Positions 54,488 through 64,000 of a stretch of 64,000 bases of DNA are shown piece by piece. The position numbers and the translations under genes were made by a program. Location of the stretch: the NCBI RefSeq assembly GCF_000315445.1, contig NZ_JH992957.1, positions 293,047 through 357,046 of the forward strand, given 5' to 3'. The notes under the pieces were generated by a model. The model worked only from the letters and a program-made list of their open reading frames with translations, was not told the DNA's origin and did not search any database. How positions within the stretch are numbered: position 1 is the stretch's first letter; every line of letters starts with the position of its first letter. The DNA is from Alloiococcus otitis ATCC 51267 (GTDB taxonomy: Bacteria > Bacillota > Bacilli > Lactobacillales > Carnobacteriaceae_A).

Positions 54488-56848
54488 ATGAGCAAAATGC
54501 GTGTTTACGAATTTGCCAAAGAAATCGACCTCCCTAGCAAAGAGGTATTAGAGTTAGCCAATGAAGCCGGCTTGACCTTTAAAAGTCACATGGCCTCTAT
54601 TAGCGACCAAGATAAACAAACGATCAAGAATGCCTTAGCCGATAGACAAAATCAGAGTCAAAAGCAAAACAAGCCTGACAATAATTCGAAACAAAACAAG
54701 ACCGAGAATAACCCTAAGCAAGGTAAGACAGGCCAAAATCAATCTAAGCAAGGCAAGGGCAAAAGCAAAAATACTTCCAAAAACAAGCCAACTAAGGGAA
54801 ACAAACAAGGCAAAGCAAATAACAAAAAAGCAAAAAATAAACCTACTCCTAAGAAAGAAGGCAAGCAAGATAAACAGGGAAAAGGCAAGGAAAACACCAA
54901 AATGAACCCGCGTAAAAGAACGACAGACGAAACCGAAAAAGGCGAACAAGGCAAGAACCGTAAGCAAAAACGGAGTTCTAGACAGCACCGTGGGATCCAC
55001 GGCGGACCAGCTGGCAACCGTAAAAAACAAAAACGAAACAAGCAAAAACAGGGCAACCAGCAAGCAAATCCAACCCCCCGCAAAAATAAACCTCTACCAG
55101 AGTCAGTTGAATATTCTGAAGGGATGACTGTTTTTGAACTGGCTAAAAAACTCCACCGGGAACCAGCCGAAATTGTTAAAAAACTCTTTATGATGGGAGT
55201 TGTGGCCAACCAAAACCAATCATTAGATGCGGATGCCATTGAATTGATCCTAGCTGACTATGGGGTGGAAGCCAAGGAAAAAGTTGAAGTGGATATTGCT
55301 GACTTTGATAATTACTTCGACCAAAAGCCGGTTGAAGAAAACCTCAAAACCCGTCCAGCCGCTGTCACAATCATGGGACACGTCGACCACGGCAAGACCA
55401 CCCTCTTGGACACCTTACGGGAAGCCAATGTAGCTGAAGGCGAAGCTGGGGGGATTACCCAGCATATTGGGGCCTACCAGGTAGAAGTTGACGGTAAGTT
55501 AATCACCTTCCTGGACACCCCTGGCCACGCTGCCTTTACCACCATGCGGGCTCGAGGAGCAGATATTACCGATGTCGCTATTATTGTAGTGGCAGCTGAT
55601 GATGGAGTGATGCCTCAGACAGAAGAAGCCATTAACCACGCTAAAGCAGCAGGAGTTCCGATTATCATAGCCGTCAATAAGGTTGATAAACCAGATGCCA
55701 ACCCCCAAAAAGTCATGCAAGAACTAACCGCCTATGAATTGATTCCAGAAGACTGGGGCGGGGATACGATCTTTGTTGAGATTTCTGCTAAGTTTAACCA
55801 AAACCTTGATGAGCTTTTGGAAATGATCCTTTTGGTGGCTGAAGTAGAAGAACTTAAGGCAGACCCAAGTCGGAATGCTATCGGTAGTGTGATCGAAGCG
55901 AGACTGGACAAGGCCCAAGGACCAGTAGCAACCCTGCTTGTCCAAGAAGGAACCCTCCACCATGGGGACTCCATCGTGGTCGGCAACACCCATGGCCGGA
56001 TTCGGACCATGACTAATGACAAGGGACGCCGGGTTAAGAAAGCTTTGCCATCCACACCCGTTGAAATCACCGGCTTAAACGACACACCCCAAGCTGGGGA
56101 CCGTTTTGTCGTCTTTGAGGATGAAAAAACTGCCCGTCAAGTTGGTGAACGCCGGGCCAATGCAGCAACTGAAGCCAGTCGTAAGGCCAGCCAAAAAATC
56201 ACCCTGGACAACTTGTTTGATAGCTTAGAAGAGGGCGAGTTAAAAGAAGTTAATGTCATTGTCAAAGCCGATGTCCAAGGGTCAGTTGAGGCCTTGGTTT
56301 CCTCCTTAGAGAAAATTGATGTGGAAGGAGTCAAGATTAACATCATCCACACAGGGGTAGGAGCCATCAATGAAAGTGATATTACTCTTGCTTCTGCTGG
56401 GAATGCCATTATTATCGGCTTCAACGTTAGACCGACCCCACAGGCCCAAGAAAGTGCCGACCGGGAAGAAGTTGAAATCAGAACCCACCGTGTGATCTAC
56501 AATGCCATTGAAGAAATTGAACAAGCCATGAAAGGGATGCTTGACCCTGAGTTTGAAGAAAAAGTCACTGGGACAGCTACTGTTCGTGAAACCTTTAATG
56601 TCTCCAAGGTTGGGACCATTGCCGGCTGTTTCGTTTCAAATGGCGTGATTAAACGATCCAGCTCAGTCCGTTTAATCCGAGATGGGGTAGTCATCCATGA
56701 AGGAGAACTATCTAGTTTGAAACGCTTCCAAGACGATGCTAAAGAAGTTTCCAATGGCTTTGAATGTGGCCTTACCATCGAAGGCTATAATGATATTAAA
56801 GTTGATGATGTTATTGAAGCTTATGAAATGGTTGAATTACCAAGATAG
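54488..56848 (+). CDS. infB: Translation initiation factor IF-2
   Basis: GTPase that brings initiator tRNA to the 30S subunit. In 786 residues: an IF2 N-terminal fold (about 1-52, with [20 protein letters not shown]), a Lys/Asn/Gln-rich linker (about 55-200), a second IF2_N fold (about 212-265), the G domain with [12 protein letters not shown] (about 296), DTPGHAAF and NKVDKP, then the C-terminal domains. AAAGGTG precedes the ATG. The low-complexity linker generates long spurious ORFs on the other strand. Confidence 0.97.
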   Translation: MSKMRVYEFAKEIDLPSKEVLELANEAGLTFKSHMASISDQDKQTIKNALADRQNQSQKQNKPDNNSKQNKTENNPKQGKTGQNQSKQGKGKSKNTSKNKPTKGNKQGKANNKKAKNKPTPKKEGKQDKQGKGKENTKMNPRKRTTDETEKGEQGKNRKQKRSSRQHRGIHGGPAGNRKKQKRNKQKQGNQQANPTPRKNKPLPESVEYSEGMTVFELAKKLHREPAEIVKKLFMMGVVANQNQSLDADAIELILADYGVEAKEKVEVDIADFDNYFDQKPVEENLKTRPAAVTIMGHVDHGKTTLLDTLREANVAEGEAGGITQHIGAYQVEVDGKLITFLDTPGHAAFTTMRARGADITDVAIIVVAADDGVMPQTEEAINHAKAAGVPIIIAVNKVDKPDANPQKVMQELTAYELIPEDWGGDTIFVEISAKFNQNLDELLEMILLVAEVEELKADPSRNAIGSVIEARLDKAQGPVATLLVQEGTLHHGDSIVVGNTHGRIRTMTNDKGRRVKKALPSTPVEITGLNDTPQAGDRFVVFEDEKTARQVGERRANAATEASRKASQKITLDNLFDSLEEGELKEVNVIVKADVQGSVEALVSSLEKIDVEGVKINIIHTGVGAINESDITLASAGNAIIIGFNVRPTPQAQESADREEVEIRTHRVIYNAIEEIEQAMKGMLDPEFEEKVTGTATVRETFNVSKVGTIAGCFVSNGVIKRSSSVRLIRDGVVIHEGELSSLKRFQDDAKEVSNGFECGLTIEGYNDIKVDDVIEAYEMVELPR

Positions 56849-56865
56849 ACAAGGAGTGTGACCCT

Positions 56866-57222
56866 ATGCCGAGCCACAGACAAGGACGTGTCGCCCAAGA
56901 GATCAAGCGTGAAGCAACGGATATTTTGCGAAATGAGGTCCGAGATCCTCGTGTCGATGGGGTGACCATCACGGATGCTGAAGTGACGGCTGATCTTCAA
57001 CACGCTAAAATATTCTACTCCACCTTGTCCGATGATGACCAAGTTAAGACTGAAACCCAAGAAGGACTTGACAAGGCAAGTGGATTGGTCCGAAGTGAAA
57101 TTGGCAACCGGATTAAGTTGTTTAAGACACCTGAAATCCGTTTTGTCCGGGACGAATCCTTAGAATACGGCAACCGGATTGACCAAATTATCAATGAATT
57201 ACACCAGGAAGATTCAAACTAA
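56866..57222 (+). CDS. rbfA: Ribosome-binding factor A
   Basis: Binds the 30S subunit during maturation and cold adaptation. The 118-residue KH-like protein begins with the family motif HRQGRVAQEIKREATDIL and contains RDPRVDGVTITDAEVTADL. ACAAGGAGTG precedes the ATG. It lies between infB and truB as is usual. Confidence 0.96.
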   Translation: MPSHRQGRVAQEIKREATDILRNEVRDPRVDGVTITDAEVTADLQHAKIFYSTLSDDDQVKTETQEGLDKASGLVRSEIGNRIKLFKTPEIRFVRDESLEYGNRIDQIINELHQEDSN

Positions 57223-57324
57223 CTTGTTTGCCTTAAGTAAGTCTTTGGGTTGGGCCAGGTCAAATACCTGGCCTTATGCCCTTACATAGTCATTTATTCA
57301 GCAAGAAAAAAGGAAGTGAGATTC

Positions 57325-58239
57325 GTGGATGGCCTCTTAGCCTTGTGGAAAGAAAGAGGAATGACTAGCCATGATTGTGTCTATAAAGTGAGGAAGATAC
57401 TGGCCACTAAGAAGGTTGGCCACTCTGGTACTCTAGACCCAGATGTCGATGGCGTTCTCCCCCTTGGAATTGGCAAGGGGACCAAGATGTTAGAATATAT
57501 GGTAGAGTCTTCTAAGACCTACCAGGGGCAAGTGGAACTTGGTCAGTCAACCACAACCCAGGACGGGAGTGGAGACATCCTATCCCAGGCTCCAGTCACA
57601 GCTTCCGACTTAAATAAAGAACAAGTTGACCGTGTTCTCAATCGCTTTATAGGGGAGGTCAGTCAGGTCCCACCCATGTATTCCGCTGTTCGGGTCAAGG
57701 GACGTCGTTTATACGACTATGCCCGTAAGAATGAAGCCGTAGACCGGCCGGAGAGGAAGGTAGTTATTCAGGCTTTAGACCGGACTTCTGACTTAGCCTT
57801 TGACCCAATGAAGCAGACTGCTAGCTTTTCCTTTAGGGTGCTTTGCAGTAAGGGGACCTATGTCAGGACCTTGGCTGAAGATATTGCCCGAGAGTTGGGA
57901 TATCCTGGTTATATGAGTGACTTGACCCGGCTAGGGAGCGGGGGTTTTACCAAAGAGGACTGCTTGACCCTCAACCAGCTAGAAGACCTGGTAAACCAGG
58001 GGCAAGTTGCTGACTGCTTAGAGCCCATCGAAAGAGCCCTTAGTCACTTGCCCTCCCAGCAGCTGTCAAGTGAAGAATGGTCCCGGGTAAAACATGGGGC
58101 TTTATTGAGCCGAGCTGACTATGCCCAGACCTATCCACTGGTTTTGTATTACCAAAACCAGGCGGTAGCTATTTACCAGGCTCATCCAGAAAAACCAGAT
58201 CTTTTGAAACCTAAGAAAGTATTAAGGACAGAAATGTAG
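57325..58239 (+). CDS. truB: tRNA pseudouridine-55 synthase TruB
   Basis: Makes the universal pseudouridine of the tRNA T-loop. The catalytic Asp38 is in HSGTLDPDVDGVLPLGIGKG, and VPPMYSAVRVKGRRLYDYAR follows. I start at GTG 57325 (304 residues) because AGGAAGTGAG precedes it and the protein then begins DGLLALWKERGMTSHD like relatives. An in-frame upstream TTG at 57250 would read through a hairpin (57253-57273). It is followed nine bases later by ribF, the classical truB-ribF pair. Confidence 0.94.
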   Translation: MDGLLALWKERGMTSHDCVYKVRKILATKKVGHSGTLDPDVDGVLPLGIGKGTKMLEYMVESSKTYQGQVELGQSTTTQDGSGDILSQAPVTASDLNKEQVDRVLNRFIGEVSQVPPMYSAVRVKGRRLYDYARKNEAVDRPERKVVIQALDRTSDLAFDPMKQTASFSFRVLCSKGTYVRTLAEDIARELGYPGYMSDLTRLGSGGFTKEDCLTLNQLEDLVNQGQVADCLEPIERALSHLPSQQLSSEEWSRVKHGALLSRADYAQTYPLVLYYQNQAVAIYQAHPEKPDLLKPKKVLRTEM

Positions 58240-58247
58240 GTGTCGAA

Positions 58248-59207
58248 TTGCAAGTTAAGAAAATACATCACCCTTACCAGCCAGCTGACCTTCACAGGGA
58301 TGAGATCGTTTTGATATTAGGCTTTTTTGACGGTGTTCATAGAGGACATGCCAAAGTGATCAAAGAAGGGGTCCAACTAGCCCAAGACCAGGGCTTAACG
58401 AGCGTGGTCATGACTTTCAACCGTCATCCCTCCTTGGTTTACCAAAAATATGATCCCAGCCGGCATGCCTACTTAACTACCCGTGAACGTAAGTTAGACT
58501 TGATCGAGCGACTTGGGGTGGACATTTTATATGAAATGGATTTCACCTCTAGTTTGGGAGCCTTGACACCGGAAGAATTTGTCCAAGACTATATGGTAGA
58601 CTGGCATGCTAAATATGTGGTAGCCGGTTTTGACTATACTTATGGCAAGAAAGACATTGCCAATATGGAAAGACTGCCTAAACTGGCACAAGGCCGTTTT
58701 GAGGTCAAGACTGTCCAGATGTATTCCGATGACCAAGGCAAAATTTCCTCGACTAGGATTCGGCAATTGATTGCAAACGGCCAGGTCAAAGCAGCCAACC
58801 AGCTTCTGGGTTACTATTATGAAACAAGCGGGTATGTCATCCATGGCGAAGCCAGGGGACGGGACTTGGGTTATCCAACAGCCAATATTGAACCCCATCC
58901 CCAAGTCTTTCTGCCCGGAGTCGGTATCTATACCGTGGCTATCCAAGTCAATGGCCAGTGGTACGGCGGCATGGCTTCTATTGGCTACAATGTAACCTTT
59001 GGCTTTCGCAACAACCAGTCTATTGAGGTAAATATTTTTGATTTTGACCAAATGATCTACGGGGAAAATGTTAGAATTAAGTGGTTGGACTACCTTCGTT
59101 CAGAAGAAAAATTCGACTCTAGCCAGGACTTGATTGACCAGCTGGGTAAAGACCAAAAGGACTCGGAAAAGAGACTAGCAGACCTAGACCCTGACTGCTT
59201 ATATTAA
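58248..59207 (+). CDS. ribF: Bifunctional riboflavin kinase / FAD synthetase
   Basis: Converts riboflavin to FMN and then FAD. The N-terminal adenylyltransferase domain has GFFDGVHRGHAKVI (about 26-39) and SSTRIRQLI; the C-terminal kinase domain has GEARGRDLGYPTANI and IEVNIFDFD. At 319 residues it is full length. It starts with TTG at 58248 after AGGTG. With RibU and its FMN riboswitch at 4275-5186 it makes a minimal uptake-and-activation route for flavins, and its product FMN is the riboswitch ligand. Confidence 0.95.
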   Translation: MQVKKIHHPYQPADLHRDEIVLILGFFDGVHRGHAKVIKEGVQLAQDQGLTSVVMTFNRHPSLVYQKYDPSRHAYLTTRERKLDLIERLGVDILYEMDFTSSLGALTPEEFVQDYMVDWHAKYVVAGFDYTYGKKDIANMERLPKLAQGRFEVKTVQMYSDDQGKISSTRIRQLIANGQVKAANQLLGYYYETSGYVIHGEARGRDLGYPTANIEPHPQVFLPGVGIYTVAIQVNGQWYGGMASIGYNVTFGFRNNQSIEVNIFDFDQMIYGENVRIKWLDYLRSEEKFDSSQDLIDQLGKDQKDSEKRLADLDPDCLY

Positions 59208-59240
59208 GGGCTTTTTTGCTAAATAATTGGAACATTATTG

Positions 59241-59269
59241 TTGACAGCTAGCCGGTCTTTTATTAAAAT
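59241..59269 (+). promoter_or_regulatory. SigA promoter of the hrcA-grpE-dnaK operon
   Basis: Perfect -35 TTGACA (59241-59246), 17-base spacer, -10 TAAAAT (59264-59269). The start would be at the left edge of the CIRCE element. Confidence 0.85.
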
Positions 59270-59280
59270 AAGAATTGAAG

Positions 59281-59307
59281 TTAGCACTCGGGTCTTGTGA
59301 GTGCTAA
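59281..59307 (+). promoter_or_regulatory. CIRCE operator for HrcA
   Basis: TTAGCACTC - nine bases - GAGTGCTAA, an exact match to the CIRCE consensus. It sits at the start of the hrcA transcript, so HrcA represses its own operon until heat or misfolding titrates GroEL. Confidence 0.98.
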
Positions 59308-59390
59308 TTTTAATGATAAGTATTAACCAAGTTAAACCGAAGCTTGTTTAGGGGAACTTGGTGGACTGTTTTGCTGAAAGGATGAGTAAC

Positions 59391-60422
59391 ATGCTAACAG
59401 CAAGACAAATTTCAATTTTAGAAAATATTATCCATTTTTTTGCCAATACGGGTGAGGCAGTTGGCTCCCAAACCATTGCCCAGCAAACCGATATTGAAGC
59501 CAGTCCGGCGACCATCCGCAATGAGATGAAGTTGTTAGAGGAGAAAGGTTTTATTCAAAAAAACCACCTGTCTTCGGGCCGGGTACCTTCCATGCAGGGC
59601 TACCGTTTTTACCTAGACCATATTATGCAACCGGAACAGCCACCTCAGGACTCCATTGCCCGGATTGCCCAGGAGTTGTCCAAGCAGTTTCAGGAATTGG
59701 ATGACATTGTCAACCAGTCAGCCCAGATTTTGTCAGACTTGACCAACTATACAGCCATTGTCTTAGGCCCTAAAGCCCTAGAATCCCGGCTGACAGATCT
59801 CAAACTGGTTAAGGTCAATGCTAACCAGGTCATGGCAATTGTGGAAACAGACGGGCAAACCATTAAGAGTAGCGTTTTCCGGGTGGGGGGCCGAGTCAGT
59901 CGTAGCCTCATTGACCGGCTGTCTGACTTACTCAAGCAAGAGCTACAAGGCCTTCTCCTTAGCCAGGTTCATGACAAGCTAGACCGGGAGATTCCCTTTC
60001 TTGTTCGTCGCTCACTAGGGGATATATCCAGCCTACTCAGCCCGGTTATTAACAGTATTGAACAAGCCGACCAAAACCAAGTCCACATATCTGGTAAGAA
60101 CAAGTTGTTCAACTTTACCGAGGATTTAGGGATTGACCAAATCAAGGGCTTGTTTGACTTGTTTGAAGACCATGAACATGACTTAAGCCGCTTGGTCAAC
60201 TTAGCTGACCAGGGGGTTAACATCCGGATTGGTGAGGAATTAAATGATGAGCGTTTTAATAACCTGAGCCTGATCACGGTTGATTATTCAGTTGGTAATA
60301 TTGGGTCAGGCCTGATTGCCATCCTTGGCCCAACCAATATGCCTTATTCCAAGACACTTGGCGTGATTGAAGGTTTTAAAATTGAGCTCGTTGAAGCGCT
60401 CTTGAATTATTATATCCATTAG
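59391..60422 (+). CDS. hrcA: Heat-inducible transcription repressor HrcA
   Basis: Dimeric repressor of CIRCE-controlled chaperone operons. The 343-residue protein begins LTARQISILENIIHFF and has the winged-helix recognition stretch EASPATIRNEMKLLEEKGFI followed by SSGRVPSMQGYRFYLD. The ATG at 59391 follows AAAGGATGAG and gives the same N-terminus as other HrcA; ATG 59382 and a further upstream in-frame start lack proper spacing. First gene of the hrcA-grpE-dnaK operon. Confidence 0.96.
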   Translation: MLTARQISILENIIHFFANTGEAVGSQTIAQQTDIEASPATIRNEMKLLEEKGFIQKNHLSSGRVPSMQGYRFYLDHIMQPEQPPQDSIARIAQELSKQFQELDDIVNQSAQILSDLTNYTAIVLGPKALESRLTDLKLVKVNANQVMAIVETDGQTIKSSVFRVGGRVSRSLIDRLSDLLKQELQGLLLSQVHDKLDREIPFLVRRSLGDISSLLSPVINSIEQADQNQVHISGKNKLFNFTEDLGIDQIKGLFDLFEDHEHDLSRLVNLADQGVNIRIGEELNDERFNNLSLITVDYSVGNIGSGLIAILGPTNMPYSKTLGVIEGFKIELVEALLNYYIH

Positions 60423-60437
60423 AAAAGAGGGGTTTTC

Positions 60438-61031
60438 TTGAGTCATGAAGAAGAAAATGTGAACCAAGAAGAATCTGTTGCCTCCAGTGAGGACAAAACA
60501 GAAGACCAAAATCAAGACGAAGGACTAGACCAAGACTCAGACCTAGCTAGTTCCGACCAAGGTCAAGATGAGGGCCTAGACAGCCGTATAGAAGAATTAG
60601 AGGCTGAAAAGGAAGATTTGGAAGAAAAAGTTCTTCGTCTCCAGGCCGAAATCCAAAACTTGCAAAGACGGCATGCCAAAAACCGGGAAGAGCTCCAACG
60701 CTTTCGAGCTCAAGATTTGGCCAAGGATGTTTTGCCATCCATCGATAACTTAGAAAGGGCCTTGCAAATTGAAGTTCAAGATGAATCGGGCCAAAACCTG
60801 AAAAAAGGTTTAGAAATGGTCAAGGACAGTCTCTTGCAGGCCTTGGCTAACAACCAGATTGAAGTGATCGATCCAACCGGAGAGGACTTTGACCCCAACT
60901 TCCATGAAGCCTATGCCCAAGTGCCTGGCCAAGAGGGTCAAGAAAGTAATCAAGTAGCTGAAGTCTTTGAAAAAGGCTACAAGCTTCATGACCGGGTCTT
61001 GAGACCTGCTAAAGTTACCGTTGTTGAATAA
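60438..61031 (+). CDS. grpE: GrpE, nucleotide exchange factor of DnaK
   Basis: Releases ADP from DnaK. The 197 residues begin with an acidic, disordered part (about 1-50) and a long coiled coil (about 50-90, with EELEAEKEDLEEKVLRLQAE) typical of the GrpE dimer, then LPSIDNLERAL and the beta domain with PNFHEAYAQVP. It starts with TTG at 60438 after AAAGAGGGG; a nearby ATG at 60445 is out of frame. Confidence 0.95.
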   Translation: MSHEEENVNQEESVASSEDKTEDQNQDEGLDQDSDLASSDQGQDEGLDSRIEELEAEKEDLEEKVLRLQAEIQNLQRRHAKNREELQRFRAQDLAKDVLPSIDNLERALQIEVQDESGQNLKKGLEMVKDSLLQALANNQIEVIDPTGEDFDPNFHEAYAQVPGQEGQESNQVAEVFEKGYKLHDRVLRPAKVTVVE

Positions 61032-61101
61032 ATGGGCTAACTTTTAAAATACCTTGTATCCATTTCACTAAATTAAAATTTGTACGAAGGAGATTGATAA
61101 T

Positions 61102-62940
61102 ATGGCTAAAATTATTGGTATCGACTTAGGGACAACTAACTCTGCTGTTGCTGTTTTAGAAGGTGGCGAACCCACCATTATCCCAAACAAAGAAGGGAAC
61201 CGAACCACCCCTTCTGTAGTTTCCTTTAAAGATGGGGAAATTCAAGTGGGAGAAGTTGCCAAACGTCAGGCGATTACCAACCCAAACACTGTCATGTCGG
61301 TTAAACGTTACATGGGTGAAGATCGCAAGATAGAAGCTGAAGGGAAGGAATACACCCCTCAAGAAATTTCTGCTTATATCTTGCAACACTTAAAATCTTA
61401 CGCTGAAGACTACCTTGGTGAAAAAGTCACTAATGCGGTTATTACTGTTCCAGCTTACTTCAACGACTCCCAAAGACAGGCTACCAAAGATGCTGGTAAA
61501 ATTGCCGGCTTGGAAGTGGACCGTATTGTCAACGAACCGACTGCTGCTTCCTTGGCTTACGGCCTCGAAAAACAAGACTCAGAAGAAAACATCTTGGTCT
61601 TTGACTTGGGTGGGGGAACCTTTGACGTTTCCATCCTTGAGTTAGGTGATGGCGTTTTTGACGTCCTCTCGACTGCTGGGGACAACCAGTTAGGTGGGGA
61701 CGATTTTGATAACAAAATCATCGACTACCTGGTCGAAAACTTCAAAAAAGAAAACGGCATTGACTTGTCAACTGACAAGATGGCTCGTCAACGCTTGAAA
61801 GATGCGGCGGAAAAAGCCAAAAAAGACTTATCCAGCACCAGCCAAACTCAAATTAGCCTACCTTTCATTACAGCAGGGGATAACGGCCCACTCCACTTGG
61901 AACAATCCCTAACACGGGCTAAGTTTGATGAATTGACCTTGGACTTGGTCAACCGGACTAAAGAACCAGTCCGTAAAGCATTGTCAGATGCAGGTATCGA
62001 CAAAAATGAAATTGACCAAGTTGTCCTAGTAGGTGGGTCTACCCGTATCCCAGCTGTTGTCGATGTGGTCAAAACTGAAACTGGTAAAGAACCGAACCGG
62101 TCAGTCAACCCTGATGAAGTGGTTGCCTTAGGTGCTGCCATCCAAGGTGGGGTTATCTCTGGTGATGTGAAAGATGTTGTCCTTCTTGACGTTACCCCAC
62201 TTTCACTTGGGATTGAAACCATGGGCGGTGTCTTCACAACCTTAATTGAACGGAACACCACCATCCCAACCAGCAAGTCCCAAGTCTTCTCCACTGCAGC
62301 CGACAACCAGCCAGCTGTTGACATCCACGTCTTGCAAGGTGAGCGACCAATGGCCAAAGATAACAAAACTCTTGGCCGTTTCCAATTGACTGATATCCCT
62401 GCAGCCCCACGTGGTGTCCCTCAAATTGAAGTCTCCTTTGACATTGACAAAAACGGTATTGTCAAAGTTTCCGCTAAGGACCAAGGAACTGGTAAAGAAC
62501 AAAACATTACCATAAAATCTTCTTCTGGTCTTTCCGATGAAGATATCGACCGTATGGTGAAAGATGCGGAAGAAAATGCCGAAGCCGACAAAAAACGTCG
62601 GGAAGAAGTGGACCTCCGTAATGAAGCCGACCAACTTGTCTTCCAAGTTGACAAAACATTAGATGACCTTGAAGGCAAAGTCGACGAGTCTGAAGCCCAA
62701 AAGGCGAAAGACGCTAAAGAAGAACTGAAATCAGCCCTTGAAGGCGATGACCTTGATGCTATTAAAGAAAAACGCGATGCATTAAGTGAAATTGTCCAAG
62801 ACCTAACTGTTAAGCTTTATGAGCAAGCCCAACAACAGCAACAAGCTTCCGGCCAAGATGACCAAGCTGGGTCTGATGATTCCGGCTCAGACGACGATGA
62901 CGTGGTCGATGCTGATTTTGAAGAAGTTGACGACGACTAA
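61102..62940 (+). CDS. dnaK: Chaperone DnaK (Hsp70)
   Basis: ATP-driven holdase/foldase. The nucleotide-binding domain has [34 protein letters not shown] and [17 protein letters not shown]; the substrate domain begins near 385 ([14 protein letters not shown]). The last ~30 residues are Gln- then Asp-rich. As in other Gram-positives the N-terminal domain lacks the E. coli-type insertion after about residue 75, and the total is 612. CGAAGGAG precedes the ATG. A terminator follows before dnaJ. Confidence 0.98.
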   Translation: MAKIIGIDLGTTNSAVAVLEGGEPTIIPNKEGNRTTPSVVSFKDGEIQVGEVAKRQAITNPNTVMSVKRYMGEDRKIEAEGKEYTPQEISAYILQHLKSYAEDYLGEKVTNAVITVPAYFNDSQRQATKDAGKIAGLEVDRIVNEPTAASLAYGLEKQDSEENILVFDLGGGTFDVSILELGDGVFDVLSTAGDNQLGGDDFDNKIIDYLVENFKKENGIDLSTDKMARQRLKDAAEKAKKDLSSTSQTQISLPFITAGDNGPLHLEQSLTRAKFDELTLDLVNRTKEPVRKALSDAGIDKNEIDQVVLVGGSTRIPAVVDVVKTETGKEPNRSVNPDEVVALGAAIQGGVISGDVKDVVLLDVTPLSLGIETMGGVFTTLIERNTTIPTSKSQVFSTAADNQPAVDIHVLQGERPMAKDNKTLGRFQLTDIPAAPRGVPQIEVSFDIDKNGIVKVSAKDQGTGKEQNITIKSSSGLSDEDIDRMVKDAEENAEADKKRREEVDLRNEADQLVFQVDKTLDDLEGKVDESEAQKAKDAKEELKSALEGDDLDAIKEKRDALSEIVQDLTVKLYEQAQQQQQASGQDDQAGSDDSGSDDDDVVDADFEEVDDD

Positions 62941-62962
62941 TTGCATCTAACTTGACATCAGG

Positions 62963-62993
62963 AAAAAGCCAAGACAGAGTGCTTGGCTTTTTC
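62963..62993 (+). terminator. Intrinsic terminator between dnaK and dnaJ
   Basis: Perfect 11-bp stem AAAAAGCCAAG with CTTGGCTTTTT, eight-base loop. It would lower dnaJ expression relative to dnaK. Confidence 0.9.
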
Positions 62994-63027
62994 TATGATA
63001 CTTACTTTATAGTATTGGAGGAAAACT

Positions 63028-64000
63028 ATGCCAGAAAAAGAAGACTTGTATGACATTCTAGGTGTCTCCAAAGATGCATCCCAGGCAGACATCAAAAAGG
63101 CCTACCGGAAACTCTCTAAAAAATATCACCCCGACATTAATGATGAACCTGGTGCGGAAGAAAAATTCAAACAGGTCTCTGAAGCCTATGAAACCCTAAG
63201 CGATGAAGACAAGCGGGCTGCCTATGACCGTTATGGCCATGCTGCTAATGATCCGAACTTCAGTGGTGGCTCAGCAGGCGGTGGCTTTTCTGGAAGCTCT
63301 AGCTTCGGCGGCTTTGAAGATATCTTCGACCAGTTCTTCGGTGGTGGCGGAAACAGAAGACGGGACCCTTCTGCCCCCCGACCTGGTGATGACCTGCAGT
63401 ATGTCATGGACTTGGACTTTGAAGAAGCCATTTTTGGCAAGGAGACCACTATTAAATATAACCGCCAGGAAGAATGTGACAACTGTGGCGGGACCGGTGC
63501 CAAGCCAGGGACCAGTCCCCAAACCTGCTCACGGTGTGGGGGGTCTGGTAGTATTCAAGCAGAACGGAACACTCCTTTTGGCCGGATGATGACCCAGCAA
63601 ACCTGTCCCAACTGTAACGGAACAGGTCAAGAAATCAAGGAAAAATGCTCAGTGTGCCACGGCAAAGGATCGACTAAAAAACGTCACAGTGTCAAGGTGA
63701 CAGTTCCTGCTGGTGTGGAAGACGGCCACCAAATGCGGTTGCAGAACCAAGGTTCTGCTGGTAAAAACCGTGGTCCTTATGGTGACTTGTTTATCGTCTT
63801 CCGGGTCAAACCGTCCGATATCTTTGACCGGCGCGGTTCTGAAATCTACTACAACCAAGAAATCAATATTGTCCAGGCCAGCTTAGGAGATGAAATCCAA
63901 GTTCCAACTGTCCACGGTAAGGTCAAGTTCAAAATCCCAGCCGGTACCCAACCTAACACCACCTTCCGGATCAAAGGCAAGGGGGCACCCAAGCTTCACG
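63028..64000 (+). CDS. dnaJ: Chaperone DnaJ (Hsp40), N-terminal part; runs off the window
   Basis: Co-chaperone that delivers clients to DnaK and stimulates its ATPase. The J-domain starts [20 protein letters not shown] and contains HPD in KYHPDIND. A Gly/Phe-rich linker (about 75-115) precedes four zinc-binding repeats [24 protein letters not shown] and CSVCHGKG. The client-binding domain is cut off after about 324 residues by the window end. TTGGAGGA precedes the ATG at 63028. The frame stays open to base 64000. Confidence 0.97.
   Translation, partial: MPEKEDLYDILGVSKDASQADIKKAYRKLSKKYHPDINDEPGAEEKFKQVSEAYETLSDEDKRAAYDRYGHAANDPNFSGGSAGGGFSGSSSFGGFEDIFDQFFGGGGNRRRDPSAPRPGDDLQYVMDLDFEEAIFGKETTIKYNRQEECDNCGGTGAKPGTSPQTCSRCGGSGSIQAERNTPFGRMMTQQTCPNCNGTGQEIKEKCSVCHGKGSTKKRHSVKVTVPAGVEDGHQMRLQNQGSAGKNRGPYGDLFIVFRVKPSDIFDRRGSEIYYNQEINIVQASLGDEIQVPTVHGKVKFKIPAGTQPNTTFRIKGKGAPKLH

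Noticed and set aside
54635-55239. Two minus-strand ORFs of 142 and 166 codons inside infB
   Set aside because: Shadows of the Lys/Asn/Gln-rich IF-2 linker; no start signals and composition dictated by the + strand gene.
57253-57273. GGCCAGGT/ACCTGGCC hairpin between rbfA and truB as terminator
   Set aside because: No T-run follows; it may be a weak mRNA structure but does not separate transcripts convincingly.
1-64000. CRISPR arrays, insertion sequences, prophage genes, rRNA operons or a replication origin
   Set aside because: Looked for; no spaced direct repeats, transposase, integrase, rRNA sequence or DnaA-box cluster was seen. The only mobile or defence trace is the hsd relic at 39140-39552.

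Overview
The window is a gene-dense stretch of a low-to-mid GC Gram-positive (Firmicutes) chromosome, most likely order Lactobacillales and possibly an Aerococcus-like genus. Supporting signs are PolC-type replicative polymerase, a Met T-box, an FMN riboswitch, CIRCE/HrcA control, strong AGGAGG ribosome-binding sites, many TTG starts, and gene order that follows Bacillus subtilis block by block. The genus is inference; the order-level placement is well supported. Almost everything is on the + strand. Only the lexA/thioredoxin pair, plsC and one small ORF are on the - strand.

Layout. 1-4258: end of deoB, punA, then ribT-scpA-scpB-rluB. 4275-5238: promoter, FMN riboswitch and ribU, a self-contained riboflavin-uptake unit. 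5302-12421: ypbB-recQ-ypbE-cmk-rpsA-der-hup, a conserved Bacillus-like block. 12455-17714: an MDR oxidoreductase, tRNA-Arg(TCT), and a large modular GH31 glycosidase, the most accessory-looking gene here. 17869-29801: DUF2187 protein, ysoA-like, tig, clpX, engB, a degenerate HemA-like protein, obgE, rnz, SDR, recJ, apt. 29833-35442: luciferase-like monooxygenase, the minus-strand thioredoxin-like gene and lexA, then ynzC-tkt-yneF and minus-strand plsC. 35660-38785: rpsB-tsf and pyrH-frr. 38786-39980: a non-core island with a 30-codon membrane ORF, a type I restriction-modification scar and a Met T-box. 40003-42671: metNIQ. 42866-51856: uppS-cdsA-rseP-proS-polC. 52017-59207: rimP-nusA-ylxR-ylxQ-infB-rbfA-truB-ribF, behind an attenuator-like leader. 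59241-64000: CIRCE-hrcA-grpE-dnaK-dnaJ, with dnaJ running off the end.

How it works together. The window supplies much of the translation apparatus (S1-like, S2, EF-Ts, RRF, IF-2, RimP, RbfA, TruB, ProS), protein folding and quality control (trigger factor, ClpX, DnaK system), replication and repair (PolC, RecQ, RecJ, LexA), chromosome organisation (ScpAB, HU) and lipid/cell-wall precursor synthesis (UppS, CdsA, PlsC). Flavin supply appears to rest on uptake (RibU) plus conversion to FMN/FAD (RibF); no riboflavin synthesis gene is seen here although the rib-operon passenger ribT remains. Methionine uptake (MetNIQ) is under tRNA-sensing control.

The best candidate for something undescribed is the gene at 22837-23844. 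It occupies the hemA place after engB and keeps the glutamyl-tRNA reductase outline, but has lost the catalytic cysteine (Ser in its place), the NADPH-binding glycines and the C-terminal dimerisation domain. Others are the 30-codon membrane ORF at 38830-38922 (-), the collapsed hsdM/hsdR relic, the leader terminator ahead of rimP-nusA, and the palindromes ahead of hup.
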